From JAAUTT01 sp963846585 (GTDB lineage: Bacteria; Bacteroidota; Bacteroidia; Bacteroidales; JAAUTT01), in assembly GCA_963846585.1 (NCBI GenBank), contig CAWJWO010000018.1, positions 310,001 through 374,000 on the forward strand: DNA of 64,000 nucleotides, given 5' to 3'. Numbering within the stretch: position 1 is the stretch's first letter; the number at the start of each line of letters is the position of its first letter. Below, in pieces: positions 9,824-18,516 of this stretch. The position numbers and the translations under genes are program-made. Under the pieces are notes generated by a model. It was not told the DNA's origin. It worked only from the letters and a program-made list of their open reading frames with translations, and searched no databases.

Positions 9824-10843
9824 ATGAGACTCAATAAATTGTCAACAAAATTGTGGTTATTATTAATTATTATTTTTACCTGTCATATGTTCTCCTGTAA
9901 CCAGCTTAAAAAGCCAAAAGTAGGATTTCTTGTTCCAAATTTAATACACGATCGGTTCTTAAAGGAAGAAACATATGTATCTGAACGTATTAACGAATTA
10001 GGAGGTGAAGTACTTATGGAATCTGCAAATAATGACGATAAACTTCAGATTCAACAGGCAAAAGAATTAATTGAAAAAGGTGTAAAAGTTTTAATAGTTA
10101 ATTCTGTTAATCTTTATACTTCAGCCGAGATTGTTCGCCGTGCACATAAAAAACATATTAAAGTTATTGCCTATGACAGGCTTATCTGTAATTCAGATTT
10201 GGATTACTATTTGTCATTTGACAATGTGAAGGTGGGGTTGTTAATAGCAGATTACGCTATTAATAAAGTACCTGTAGGTAAATATCTTATTTTCGGAGGG
10301 GATAAAACCGACTTGAATGCCGGATTTGTTAAGGATGGAGAGTTAAAGGAACTGGAACACTTAACGGGTTCCGGAAAAATATTTATTAATTTTGACATAT
10401 TTGTTGAAGAATGGTCAGGTTCAAATGCAGGCTATGAATTAAAAAGATATCTCAATCTTTCCGGAGAACAACCTGATGTGATTCTATCCGCTTTTGATGG
10501 AATGTCTACCGGAATTATTGAAACTTTAAAGGAATCCGGCATGGAGGGTAAAGTACTTGTTACAGGCCAGGATGCCGAACTTGCCGCCTGCCAAAATATA
10601 GTAAAAGGTTACCAGACCATGACTGTTTACAAACCACTTAAAAAACTGGCATATGAAGCTGCTGAATTATCAATAAAATTGATCCAGAATAAAAATATTA
10701 CGGAAGCTACTTCAAAAGTATTTAATGGCAACAAGGATGTACCTTCAATATTATTAGAACCTATAACTGTTGATAAATATAATTTAAAATCTACTGTTAT
10801 AGCAGATGGATTTTTATCGGAGTCAGATGTTTATAAGCAATAA
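9824..10843 (+). CDS. Orphan periplasmic sugar-binding lipoprotein, xylose/ribose-binding (Peripla_BP_4) type
   Basis: The 339-residue protein has a signal sequence with a lipobox-like end (HMFSC, Cys25), so it is probably a lipoprotein. The body is a type I periplasmic binding fold: VGFLVPN at the N-terminus, QQAKELIEKGVKVLIVN, YDRLI, FGGD, and FDGMSTGIIETL near the second lobe. It most resembles XylF-type D-xylose-binding proteins. No ABC permease or ATPase gene is nearby. Instead a methyl-accepting chemotaxis protein follows 120 bp downstream on the same strand. Inference: the protein serves as a ligand-binding co-receptor for chemotaxis, or for another sensor, rather than for ABC import. 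The sugar itself is not determined. Confidence 0.85.
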   Translation: MRLNKLSTKLWLLLIIIFTCHMFSCNQLKKPKVGFLVPNLIHDRFLKEETYVSERINELGGEVLMESANNDDKLQIQQAKELIEKGVKVLIVNSVNLYTSAEIVRRAHKKHIKVIAYDRLICNSDLDYYLSFDNVKVGLLIADYAINKVPVGKYLIFGGDKTDLNAGFVKDGELKELEHLTGSGKIFINFDIFVEEWSGSNAGYELKRYLNLSGEQPDVILSAFDGMSTGIIETLKESGMEGKVLVTGQDAELAACQNIVKGYQTMTVYKPLKKLAYEAAELSIKLIQNKNITEATSKVFNGNKDVPSILLEPITVDKYNLKSTVIADGFLSESDVYKQ

Positions 10844-10963
10844 AACTATAATACACGCCTAAGATTTTACTTATGTATCAGGCTATATAATTTATTTTAT
10901 TCAACTTAAATAAATTGAATATAATGAATTTTTAGATAATCATTTATAATAATATTTTTTGCT

Positions 10964-12700
10964 ATGAATTGGAAAGACTTAAAAATAGGTTCGAAAATCA
11001 GCCTGGGATTTTTAACTATTATTCTGATGATCGTTATTGTCGAAGGAATGTCATTAACAAATCTGGTAAAAATAAAAAGTAATTCATTAGACCTGTCCCG
11101 GGAATATATTCCTATTATCAACCATACCTTTAAGATCGATGAACACTGGCATAATATAAATAATTTGTTGATGATTTATGATCTCAATGGTGATGAATAT
11201 TATTTGAATAAAACAAATGATGAGCTTGTAAAATTTAAGTCAATCATAGATAACCTGGTTGAGATTACAGGAAATTCTAAAAATTTTAAATCAAGTAATG
11301 TAAAATTAATCTCAATAAAAAACCGGTTTGATGATTATCTAAAACAGGTTAAAATATGTTCATCAGCTGAAAAGCTATATTTATCTGACCTTGTACATAT
11401 TGAAGCATTTATGGAACCATTTCAAAATCAAATAAGGAATATCAACTTTTCATCCAGGGTAATTACTTTGGTTAATTACATATCATCTGTTGAATATGAG
11501 GCATTAAATAAAGAAAAACCAGCATTGTTAAATACTATAGATAAGGAAATTGATGCCCTTGACAGGGAACACGAATCAACAGCTTCATCTTTCATTAAAG
11601 CTTCGAGGTTATTCAAAACTGACTTTAAACAAGCTAAATATGAAAAAATAAAACGTTTGGAACTCGCTGATGTAATCGGTTGGGAAATACAGGGGATAAC
11701 TGATATAGGATTCGATGGACTATTGGCTATGGGTGATAACAATGGAACAATAATATTAAAGGAACAGATATCATTGATTGTTGCTGCTTTGATAGTTATT
11801 TTAATTAGTATTTTATTAATTTTCTTTCTTATTAATTTTATTGCAACCCCAATAAACCAAGGTATTGCAATTGCCAATAAAATAGCTGAGGGAGACTTGA
11901 CCCAGCAATTCGACCTTGAACGGAAAGATGAAGTCGGACTGCTTGCTAATGCTATGAATAAGGTTAGTCAAAATTTCAGGGACATAATATCGCGTCTTCA
12001 GGAAAACTCTAATGTTATTGACAAGACAAGTGATAAATTAAAAGCAAATGCAAATGAAATTTCTGACGGTACAAAACAACAGGCAGGAGCTGTAGAAGAA
12101 ATTTCGGCCAACATGGAAGAAATGTATGCAAATATCCAGCAAAACACTGATAATACAAAAGAAACCCAACGAATTGCGGAATTATCCGTTGAGGCGATAA
12201 ACAAAAGCAAGGATTCGTTTCAGATGGCTACAAATTCGTTAGGTCAAATTTCAGAAAAGATAGGATTTATCAATGATATCTCATTTCAGACCAACCTGCT
12301 TGCATTAAATGCTGCCATTGAAGCAGCCCGGGCAGGTGAACATGGTAAAGGTTTTGCTGTAGTTGCCACTGAAGTAAAGCACCTTGCTGATAAAAGCCGT
12401 GAATCTGCACAAAGTATAAACGAAGTATCATCCGATACTACTGCCAGGGCAAATAAAGCCAAGCTTGAACTCGAAACACTTATTCCCGAAATAGTTAAAA
12501 CAGCAGCTTTGCTAAAAGAAATAACTATAGCTAACATTGAACAACTTTCAGGTGTTGAACAAATCAATAATGCTATGCAGAATTTGAACCTCGTTGTTCA
12601 AAGTAATACTTTAAATGCTGATGATTTAGCAAATTGCTCAGATGCACTTCAATTACAATCAGATGAATTGAGAAATCTTATTATGACCTTTAAATTATAA
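10964..12700 (+). CDS. Methyl-accepting chemotaxis protein
   Basis: The 578-residue protein has TM1 at about 13-31, a helical periplasmic four-helix-type sensor at about 32-268, TM2 at about 269-293, and a HAMP domain at about 294-345 (AEGDLTQQFDLERKDEVG). A long coiled-coil signalling domain follows, with the conserved hairpin tip (FQTNLLALNAAIEAARAGE). No CheR-binding pentapeptide is visible at the C-terminus. By family, it relays periplasmic ligand occupancy to CheA/CheW. It lies directly behind a sugar-binding lipoprotein gene on the same strand, which suggests indirect sugar sensing through that protein. No che genes are in the window, so whether output is gliding, pili or flagella is unknown. 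Confidence 0.95.
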   Translation: MNWKDLKIGSKISLGFLTIILMIVIVEGMSLTNLVKIKSNSLDLSREYIPIINHTFKIDEHWHNINNLLMIYDLNGDEYYLNKTNDELVKFKSIIDNLVEITGNSKNFKSSNVKLISIKNRFDDYLKQVKICSSAEKLYLSDLVHIEAFMEPFQNQIRNINFSSRVITLVNYISSVEYEALNKEKPALLNTIDKEIDALDREHESTASSFIKASRLFKTDFKQAKYEKIKRLELADVIGWEIQGITDIGFDGLLAMGDNNGTIILKEQISLIVAALIVILISILLIFFLINFIATPINQGIAIANKIAEGDLTQQFDLERKDEVGLLANAMNKVSQNFRDIISRLQENSNVIDKTSDKLKANANEISDGTKQQAGAVEEISANMEEMYANIQQNTDNTKETQRIAELSVEAINKSKDSFQMATNSLGQISEKIGFINDISFQTNLLALNAAIEAARAGEHGKGFAVVATEVKHLADKSRESAQSINEVSSDTTARANKAKLELETLIPEIVKTAALLKEITIANIEQLSGVEQINNAMQNLNLVVQSNTLNADDLANCSDALQLQSDELRNLIMTFKL

Positions 12701-12847
12701 TTTGTAATAACTACTACTTGATCTGACAATCTTCCAAAATGGATATTCCATATCCTTTGCAATATTATATGCAGGTTGTTGAAATGTTTGCGCTCTTTTT
12801 TCTATAAATGGAAAAAGGAAACACACTAAAATCCTTATTAATTTCAT
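12695..12847 (-). CDS. Possible 50-residue small exported ORF or gene remnant
   Basis: An ATG at 12847 (reverse) opens 50 codons: MKLIRILVCFLFPFIEKRAQ, then a polar tail ending IVRSSSYYKL. The N-terminus looks like a weak signal sequence. It overlaps the end of the chemoreceptor by six bases on the opposite strand and lies 36 bp downstream of the epimerase gene. There is no family match I recognise. It may be a decayed gene fragment or chance. Confidence 0.22.
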   Translation of the reverse strand: MKLIRILVCFLFPFIEKRAQTFQQPAYNIAKDMEYPFWKIVRSSSSYYKL

Positions 12848-12865
12848 AATTTGAAGGTTTGTTTA

Positions 12866-12882
12866 GTTCCTGGTTCCTGGTT
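12866..12882 (-). repeat. Word array (GAACCAGG type) abutting the epimerase stop
   Basis: On the minus strand the TAG stop of the epimerase is followed at once by AACCAGGAACCAGGAAC. This is the 3'-side form of the GAACCAGG word. Confidence 0.75.
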
Positions 12883-14250
12883 CTATTTTTGAAGTAACTC
12901 CAGACAATTTATTAAAGCCCTGCTTGTATGATAATTACATTTCCAATCCGATGCTTTCAAATAATATTTCATTTTAGGTGAATTATCTAAACCTGCCCAA
13001 TACCAATCACCGTATTCGTAATCAATCACGTTATTTTTAATGTAATACCACATTTTATAGGCGGCATATTTATATTCCTGATTTTTAGGGTATAATCGTG
13101 AATATAAGAAAAGGGCATTAAGTGCTTCAGCTTGTTCCCACCATACTTTTTCTTTATTAACAATTTCCATGGAATCATCTGAAATATAATACCCTCCATC
13201 AAAAATTCCCATAAAATCTTTATCAAATCCTTTAGCCATGCTATGAGCTATCATTTTCTTTGCAATTCTTTGAGTTGCGGTATCATTTTTCAAGCCTAAA
13301 GCTTTTGATGCTTCCAATAATAAATATGCTGTCTCCATATCATGTCCAAATGAAATATGGTCAAGTTCAAAATTCCTTTTACGATATCCATCAGCTGAAT
13401 CTTTGAAGGAAATATGTTTCCAGTTTCTATCGAAGTAAAGTTGTATATATCCCTTTGGGTTTGTTAAAGTATCTCTTACAATAACCATCATTTCAACAAG
13501 GCGTTTTTTTACAAGTGTATCAGGCAAAACTTCATACAGGCTGGTAAATGCCTCCAAAAGGTGAATCGATGAATTATAATCTTTATACCAACCGCTTTTT
13601 GGAAAATAATTGTCTTTATTGTCGAATTTTGGGTTAATTACCGAATATCCTTCCTGGGACAGCATATTGAAATATCCTCCATTAAGTGGATCATGACTAT
13701 TATTTTCTAACCATAAAAAATCTTTTTTTGCTAATTCCAGCGCATCTTCTTTACCTGTAAGCTTAAAATATGCGGATAAAGCATAAATTGCAAAAGCATT
13801 TCCATATGCTTGCTTGAGTTTAACACCTGGCCTTTTATTCTCATCAAATCCCAGATAGGTATAAAATCCACCAAACCTATTATCCCACATAACATCCCGG
13901 AGATATTTAAAACCATGTTCCGCTGCTTTTTTGTATCGTGTATCATTCGGATATCTTTTAGCCGCCTGACAAGCTGTCCAAAGATCCCTTGCTTGTGATA
14001 CAATCATTTTTTCTTTTATAGGTTGAACAGGGTTCCATCTGCAATCGAAATTAGTATAAAATCCACCATTTACAGTATCTATTATTTTAGGGTAATAAAT
14101 ATGTAAAATATTATTAACCAGCACATTTTCGATTTCAGTTGCAATTTGCTTTTCGTCATCGGTAAATGGTCTTAATTTTTGAGAAGATGTACTGCATGAA
14201 TTTAAAATAGTCAGTGCCAGAATAGAGTAACTTAATATTATTGTTTTCAT
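12883..14250 (-). CDS. Lipoprotein of the N-acylglucosamine / cellobiose 2-epimerase (AGE) family
   Basis: The 455-residue protein has a signal peptide with a lipobox at Cys19 (ILNSCS), so it is predicted to be membrane-anchored outside the cytoplasm. The body is an (alpha/alpha)6 barrel of the AGE family: RDLWTACQAAKRYP, YGNAFAIYALSAYF, FGHDMETAYLLLEA (the GHxxExxxLL motif of cellobiose 2-epimerase-type enzymes), WWEQAEALNALF and YEYGDWYWAGLD. By family, it should interconvert C2 epimers of a sugar or glycan end (glucose/mannose type). AGE enzymes are usually cytoplasmic, so the lipoprotein signal is notable. It lies next to the sugar-binding protein and chemoreceptor but on the opposite strand. 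Exact substrate unknown. Confidence 0.85.
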   Translation of the reverse strand: MKTIILSYSILALTILNSCSTSSQKLRPFTDDEKQIATEIENVLVNNILHIYYPKIIDTVNGGFYTNFDCRWNPVQPIKEKMIVSQARDLWTACQAAKRYPNDTRYKKAAEHGFKYLRDVMWDNRFGGFYTYLGFDENKRPGVKLKQAYGNAFAIYALSAYFKLTGKEDALELAKKDFLWLENNSHDPLNGGYFNMLSQEGYSVINPKFDNKDNYFPKSGWYKDYNSSIHLLEAFTSLYEVLPDTLVKKRLVEMMVIVRDTLTNPKGYIQLYFDRNWKHISFKDSADGYRKRNFELDHISFGHDMETAYLLLEASKALGLKNDTATQRIAKKMIAHSMAKGFDKDFMGIFDGGYYISDDSMEIVNKEKVWWEQAEALNALFLYSRLYPKNQEYKYAAYKMWYYIKNNVIDYEYGDWYWAGLDNSPKMKYYLKASDWKCNYHTSRALINCLELLQK

Positions 14251-14287
14251 GTGTGTTTACAGGTTTATTTGTTTATACGTTTTATGC

Positions 14288-14411
14288 TTTAGTTACAGGT
14301 TGCAGGTTCCAATTTGCAGGTTTCATGTCTTCACGTCCTTGATGTCTTTTTGTTCATTTTCATAAGTAATCAGTAATCTGTAATTTGTCATTATTTGCAC
14401 ATCTGCACATT
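14288..14411 (-). repeat. Mixed word array between threonine aldolase and the epimerase
   Basis: Read on the minus strand from the aldolase stop, there is an AATGTGCAGATGTGC unit (14394-14411), then TGACAAATTAC/GATTACTGATTAC units (about 14364-14390), GACATCAAGGACGTGAAGACA (about 14327-14346) and AACCTGCAA repeats (about 14291-14324). The first two word types also sit at the 3' ends of the genes at 18031 and 58740. Confidence 0.6.
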
Positions 14412-14412
14412 C

Positions 14413-15447
14413 TCAATTTTTCAAATTAACTATATCATTAACAAACTCCCTGATTCTTGCTTCAGTTGTATCCCATGTGCACATTAACCTTGCCCCGCCA
14501 ACTCCTATGAATGTATAAAAATGCCATCCTTTTTCATGTAATTTATTGATTGCAAATTCGGGCATTTTTACAAATACAGAATTAGCCTGCCTCGGGAACA
14601 TTATTTCTACAAAGGGTATATCTAACAGCAACGATTCAAGCAATGCGGCACAATGGTTGCTATGCTCCGCATTTTTGAGCCAAATGTTATCTTTCAATAA
14701 ACCAACCCATTGAGCAGAAATAAATCTCATCTTTGAAGCTAACTGCCCGGCTTGTTTGCAACGATAAGCAAAATCTTCGGCCATTTCCTTATTAAAGAAG
14801 ATAATGGCTTCGCCATGTGTTATGCCATTTTTTGCACCTCCAAGGCAAAGTATATCTACCCCGCATTGCCAACTTAACTCTTTGGGCGTAAGATTCAATT
14901 CAGCCATGGCATTTGCAAAACGGGAGCCATCCATGTGCAGTTTCAATTTATAATGTTTTGATATTTTATAAATTTCCAAAAGTTCGGATGGATTATAAAC
15001 AGTTCCTACTTCTGTAGCCTGAGTTACGCTTACAATTTTTGGTTTTGGATAATGGATATCCTCTCTTTTAAGTATTATTTTTTCAATTTCATAATCACTT
15101 AACTTTCCATTATCTCCTTTAGCCAATAATAATTTGGCTCCATTTGAATAAAACTGTGGCGCTCCGCATTCATCAGTTTCAATGTGGCTTGTTTCATGAC
15201 ATATTATGCTGTGATACGATTCGCATATTGAAGCCAAAGCGAGGGAATTAGCAGCAGTACCGGTGAGTGCAAAAAAAACTTCACAATCAGTTTCAAATAA
15301 ATCCCTGAACAAATTACATGCTTCCTTTGTCCAGTAATCATCTCCATAAGGCAGATCGTGCCCGTTATTTGCTTCAACAAGGCATTGCATTGCCTGTGGG
15401 CAAATACCCGAATAAGTATCACTTGCAAATTGTTCCTTAAAGTCCAT
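14413..15447 (-). CDS. Threonine aldolase, low-specificity type (beta-eliminating lyase family)
   Basis: This 344-residue fold-type I PLP enzyme has SDTYSGICPQAM at the N-terminus, YGDDYWTKEACNLF, FALTGTAANSLAL, HMDGSRFANA (the Asp that contacts the PLP ring) and CLGGAKNGI with the Schiff-base Lys at about 206. By family, it cleaves L-threonine or allo-threonine to glycine and acetaldehyde. Length is normal. Its start lies one base after the stop codon of the chemoreceptor gene, so the two are transcriptionally and probably translationally coupled. That is an odd pairing. PLP-lyase relatives exist, so substrate is inferred from overall similarity. Confidence 0.88.
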   Translation of the reverse strand: MDFKEQFASDTYSGICPQAMQCLVEANNGHDLPYGDDYWTKEACNLFRDLFETDCEVFFALTGTAANSLALASICESYHSIICHETSHIETDECGAPQFYSNGAKLLLAKGDNGKLSDYEIEKIILKREDIHYPKPKIVSVTQATEVGTVYNPSELLEIYKISKHYKLKLHMDGSRFANAMAELNLTPKELSWQCGVDILCLGGAKNGITHGEAIIFFNKEMAEDFAYRCKQAGQLASKMRFISAQWVGLLKDNIWLKNAEHSNHCAALLESLLLDIPFVEIMFPRQANSVFVKMPEFAINKLHEKGWHFYTFIGVGGARLMCTWDTTEARIREFVNDIVNLKN

Positions 15448-15448
15448 A

Positions 15449-16561
15449 TTAAAATTTAAAATATGTAGTAAGGCTATTCAGTTTATTTGCCTGTGCCGCC
15501 AATGAATCAGATGAATGCGATATTTCTTCTGAAGTTTGAGCAATTTTCTGAGTACCCTGGTTGAATTGCTGAATAGCCGTATTTATCTGGTTAGCGCCTG
15601 CATTTTGTTCTGCAGTTGCCGAAGCAACTTCCTGTGTCAATTTTGTACTTTTGTTAATATCAGGAAGCAAATCTTTTAAAAGTGTACTTACTTCAACCGT
15701 TGCATTTACACTTTCCTGCGATAATCTTTGAATCTCATCCGAAGATAATTTACTTTTTTCGGCCAATTTGCGAACTTCTGCAGCAACAACTGCAAAACCC
15801 TTCCCTTGTTCTCCTGCCCTGGCTGCTTCAACAGCAGCATTTAATGCTAAAATATTAGTTTGAAATGCTATATCGTTAATAATATTAATCTTATCTGAAA
15901 TATATTTAACAGCATTAAGGCTTTTATCTGCCGCAAGCTGCATTTTTTTTACTTCATTAAATATTTTAGTTGCAATTTTTTCATTAATTCCCGCATTTTC
16001 AGCATTTTGTTCAATATTTGAAACCATTTCTTCCATAGATGATGACACTTCTTCGGCAGATGAAGCCTGTTCATTAGCCCCATGAGATAATGCAAGCGAA
16101 TTTTTATTCAGTTCGGAACTCGATTTTGACAATTGTTTTGCCGATTCAGAAATATTAGTAATTACTTCTTTGAACCTTTCAAGATGTTCAGAAAGTGATT
16201 GTGTAATATTGCCAACCTCATCATTTCTTCCAAACATTTCCTTATCAACATTAAAATCAAGGTGCCCATTGGAAATATCTTCGATATTTCGTGATATTTT
16301 CATTAAAGGCTCTTTAACTTGCCTGGCAATTATATAATAACTTAAAAATATTAGTAATAATACCAGTGGAACTCCCCAATACAAATTTTCCATTCCTTTG
16401 TTGCCGGCAAAAAAATTTGCCCAAAATGAAATAACATAAAGTGGGCCTAAAATTGCACCAATTTTATAAACAATTGAGCTTTTAAAAAAATAATAAAGTA
16501 TTATATAATACAATGGAATTATTCCTGCAAGAATGATCGCGTAAATTATTGTTGAATCCAT
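15449..16561 (-). CDS. Methyl-accepting chemotaxis protein without periplasmic sensor domain
   Basis: This 370-residue receptor has three hydrophobic segments (about 5-26, 33-50, 60-78) and no periplasmic domain. A HAMP-like linker (IEDISNGHLDFNV, then GRNDEVGNITQSL) and the cytoplasmic signalling domain follow, with the hairpin tip FQTNILALNAAVEAARAGE. It should sense a membrane or cytoplasmic cue. It is the upstream gene of a tight pair with threonine aldolase (one-base gap). The signalling domain is closer to the receptor at 54049 than to the one at 10964 (shared SSMEEMVSNI and QINTAIQQ/QINDAIQQ elements). Confidence 0.93.
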   Translation of the reverse strand: MDSTIIYAIILAGIIPLYYIILYYFFKSSIVYKIGAILGPLYVISFWANFFAGNKGMENLYWGVPLVLLLIFLSYYIIARQVKEPLMKISRNIEDISNGHLDFNVDKEMFGRNDEVGNITQSLSEHLERFKEVITNISESAKQLSKSSSELNKNSLALSHGANEQASSAEEVSSSMEEMVSNIEQNAENAGINEKIATKIFNEVKKMQLAADKSLNAVKYISDKINIINDIAFQTNILALNAAVEAARAGEQGKGFAVVAAEVRKLAEKSKLSSDEIQRLSQESVNATVEVSTLLKDLLPDINKSTKLTQEVASATAEQNAGANQINTAIQQFNQGTQKIAQTSEEISHSSDSLAAQANKLNSLTTYFKF

Positions 16562-16669
16562 AGATGGCCCTCCTGCTGTAATATAAATTTTTGAATTTCT
16601 GTGTTAGAAAAAATGAAATGTTAAGTTAATGATTATTTTGAATATTACTGCTATTCATCATTATATAAT

Positions 16670-17815
16670 TTAGTGAATTAAATAGCCTGAAAAACTAGCA
16701 TTTGTAAGAGTAATTGGTGCATATGAATTTGTTATCTGGATAGAAACATAATCATTAGCAGACAGGTTTTTTATAAAAGTTGAAGAAAAGGTTTGCTGGT
16801 TAATCAAAGGATACTGCTTAGATGTAGTTCCGTTTATTAATATAGTCACAACTATATAATATTGTTCAAGAAAAACAAGATTCAGGCTAAAAAAATAAGT
16901 CCCGGCCAGTGGAGCTGTAAATTTAGTTGAATCAAAACTTCCCGGAGGCATATCGAATATTTGTTCCTTAAATACTAATACCTGAGGATTAGCTGTCGAA
17001 AAACTGGCTCCTGAACAATTAACACTAAACGCTATTAGTGTTGGCGTATAAATATATTTTGACAAATTAATGGTATCAGGCGATTGCGATAATGATAATG
17101 AATTACCTTTTAAGCTCAGATTCTGTGGTGTATAAGTATATTTTGACAAATTAATGGTATCAGGCGATTGTGATAATGACAATGAATTGCCGTTTAAACT
17201 CAGATTCTGTGGTGTATAAAAATATCCTGACAAATCAATTGTATCCGGCGATTGTGATAATGATAATTCGTTCCCTTTCAAAATAAGGTTTTGAATTGCA
17301 TTATTTTTTATATTAGATAAATCTGCAATTTTTATTCCATTTGCTGATAAGGTGTAATTTGATGAATCATATATAATTGTATTAATTCCGCTATTCATTG
17401 CATTACCTGCTACGTCGGCGTACATAGCATAGGGTACTGCTGTCATTTGTGTAGTTCCAATTTCGAGGTATCCTGTCCCAAAATTAACTTCAACTTTAAG
17501 ATAATGTGTTCCGTTTCCCCATTGAATTGAATCGAACTGCGCGGCTGTACCTTCTATCCTGTCTCCTTGCCCGATAATGGCCGTGAACAAGCCAAAATTA
17601 TTGGTTGTTACATTATGAGTTTCCTGCCATTCCAATGTGCCGTTCGGATCATTTAACAAGATACTAAATCTTACGCCCAGGTTAGTTGATGTTATTTCAA
17701 CTCCCTGTGCATTTCTGGCTACTGCCTGATAGTTTATCCCTACAGGGTGAACCTGGCAGTTTCCCGTTACCAGGTTTAGAAGCAGAATTATGGTAATAAA
17801 TATTTTTGGTCTCAT
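16670..17815 (-). CDS. Secreted protein with tail-fibre-like N-domain, three 28-residue repeats and a C1q/TNF-like C-domain
   Basis: 381 residues. The signal peptide ends near residue 20. Residues 25-135 match a domain frequent in Bacteroidota surface proteins (INYQAVARNAQG, then VTTNNFGLFTAIIG, then AVPYAMYAD). Residues 175-258 are three tandem 28-residue units (NLSLKGNSLSLSQSPDTINL type). Residues 259-381 look like a C1q/TNF jelly roll: IAFSVN, KFTAPLAGTYFFSLN, VVTILINGT, LSANDYVSIQI and the closing SFSGYLIH. Such C1q heads trimerise and bind surface ligands in other organisms, so a trimeric adhesin is a reasonable inference. I do not see a T9SS sorting domain. The C1q call rests on pattern only, without a profile search. 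Confidence 0.7.
   Translation of the reverse strand: MRPKIFITIILLLNLVTGNCQVHPVGINYQAVARNAQGVEITSTNLGVRFSILLNDPNGTLEWQETHNVTTNNFGLFTAIIGQGDRIEGTAAQFDSIQWGNGTHYLKVEVNFGTGYLEIGTTQMTAVPYAMYADVAGNAMNSGINTIIYDSSNYTLSANGIKIADLSNIKNNAIQNLILKGNELSLSQSPDTIDLSGYFYTPQNLSLNGNSLSLSQSPDTINLSKYTYTPQNLSLKGNSLSLSQSPDTINLSKYIYTPTLIAFSVNCSGASFSTANPQVLVFKEQIFDMPPGSFDSTKFTAPLAGTYFFSLNLVFLEQYYIVVTILINGTTSKQYPLINQQTFSSTFIKNLSANDYVSIQITNSYAPITLTNASFSGYLIH
17042..17293 (-). repeat. Three in-frame 84-bp tandem repeats within the C1q-like gene
   Basis: Three consecutive 84-bp units encode 28 residues each (codons 175-258). Units 2 and 3 are nearly identical, while unit 1 is more diverged. They probably form a stalk between the N-domain and the C1q-like head, and copy number could vary by slippage or recombination. 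Confidence 0.85.
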
Positions 17816-17820
17816 ATTGT

Positions 17821-18026
17821 TTCAGTTGTTAGTTGCTGGTTGTTAGTTGTTAGTTGTTAGTATATTTTGTTTATAAAGTTTATAAAAGTTAATAAGGTTT
17901 ATAAAATTCTTATAAACAAAAATTCTCAATAATATAATTCTATAAACTCTATCAACTTTATAAACCTTATAACCCAATTTGTAATTAGTAATTTGTAATT
18001 TGTAATTTGTAATCATCTGCACATTT
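17821..18026 (-). repeat. Long modular word array between the C1q-like gene and the small T9SS gene
   Basis: In plus-strand order the array holds GTTGTTAG units (17825-17860), ATATTTTGTTTATA, GTTTATAA units (about 17869-17912), TATAAACC units (about 17940-17972), CCCAATTTG, GTAATTTG units (about 17980-18010) and CATCTGCACATTT (18014-18026). The same modules in the same order, but shorter, occupy 58649-58730. On the minus (coding) strand it runs from the stop of the T9SS gene to the start of the C1q-like gene. Confidence 0.75.
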
Positions 18027-18030
18027 ATTT

Positions 18031-18516
18031 TTACATTTTAATTACTTTGAAAGTTTTAAGCAAGGTACCGCGTATTGTTGTAATTTTTAAAAAATAAATT
18101 CCTTTGTAATATATGCTAAAATCAATATTTTGAACAGTTCCTCTTTCAACCTGCCCAAAATTAATGTCTCTTAGCATATTCCCTTTAAGATTGTAAATCT
18201 TACCAATTAGCAATGTAGTACTATCGACTGAAAAATTTACCTCTAATTGGTTATAAACCGGATTTGGTGAAATTGTAATGTTAAAAACCGGGATTGAATC
18301 GCTGTATAATGCACCTTGTTCAAACCCTTCAGTAATATACTGACTGGTCAGGCACCAGGTGTTTATGGAAAGTTCTCCGATATTATAACATATTGTACCT
18401 GATGAATTACTGCCAAAACCTCCTCCATTTGAAATTACTGAACGGGTTATGCTTTGGCTCTGTATTATTAATGAGTCAGATAAAAAAAATATCAAAAAAA
18501 TAATTTTTCTTACCAC
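18031..18516 (-). CDS. Small secreted protein with T9SS type A sorting domain
   Basis: The 161-residue protein has a signal peptide (ending about SQS at residues 20-22). A short conserved segment (SVISNGGG, then ICYNIGELSIN and TEGFEQG) is common in Bacteroidota T9SS substrates, and a C-terminal sorting domain over about residues 78-161 contains the SPNPVYNQLEVNF motif and YYKGIYFLKI. The passenger is almost absent, so the protein is mostly sorting signal. Function unknown. It lies upstream of the C1q-like gene on the same strand but is separated by a 200-bp word array. Confidence 0.8.
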   Translation of the reverse strand: MVRKIIFLIFFLSDSLIIQSQSITRSVISNGGGFGSNSSGTICYNIGELSINTWCLTSQYITEGFEQGALYSDSIPVFNITISPNPVYNQLEVNFSVDSTTLLIGKIYNLKGNMLRDINFGQVERGTVQNIDFSIYYKGIYFLKITTIRGTLLKTFKVIKM

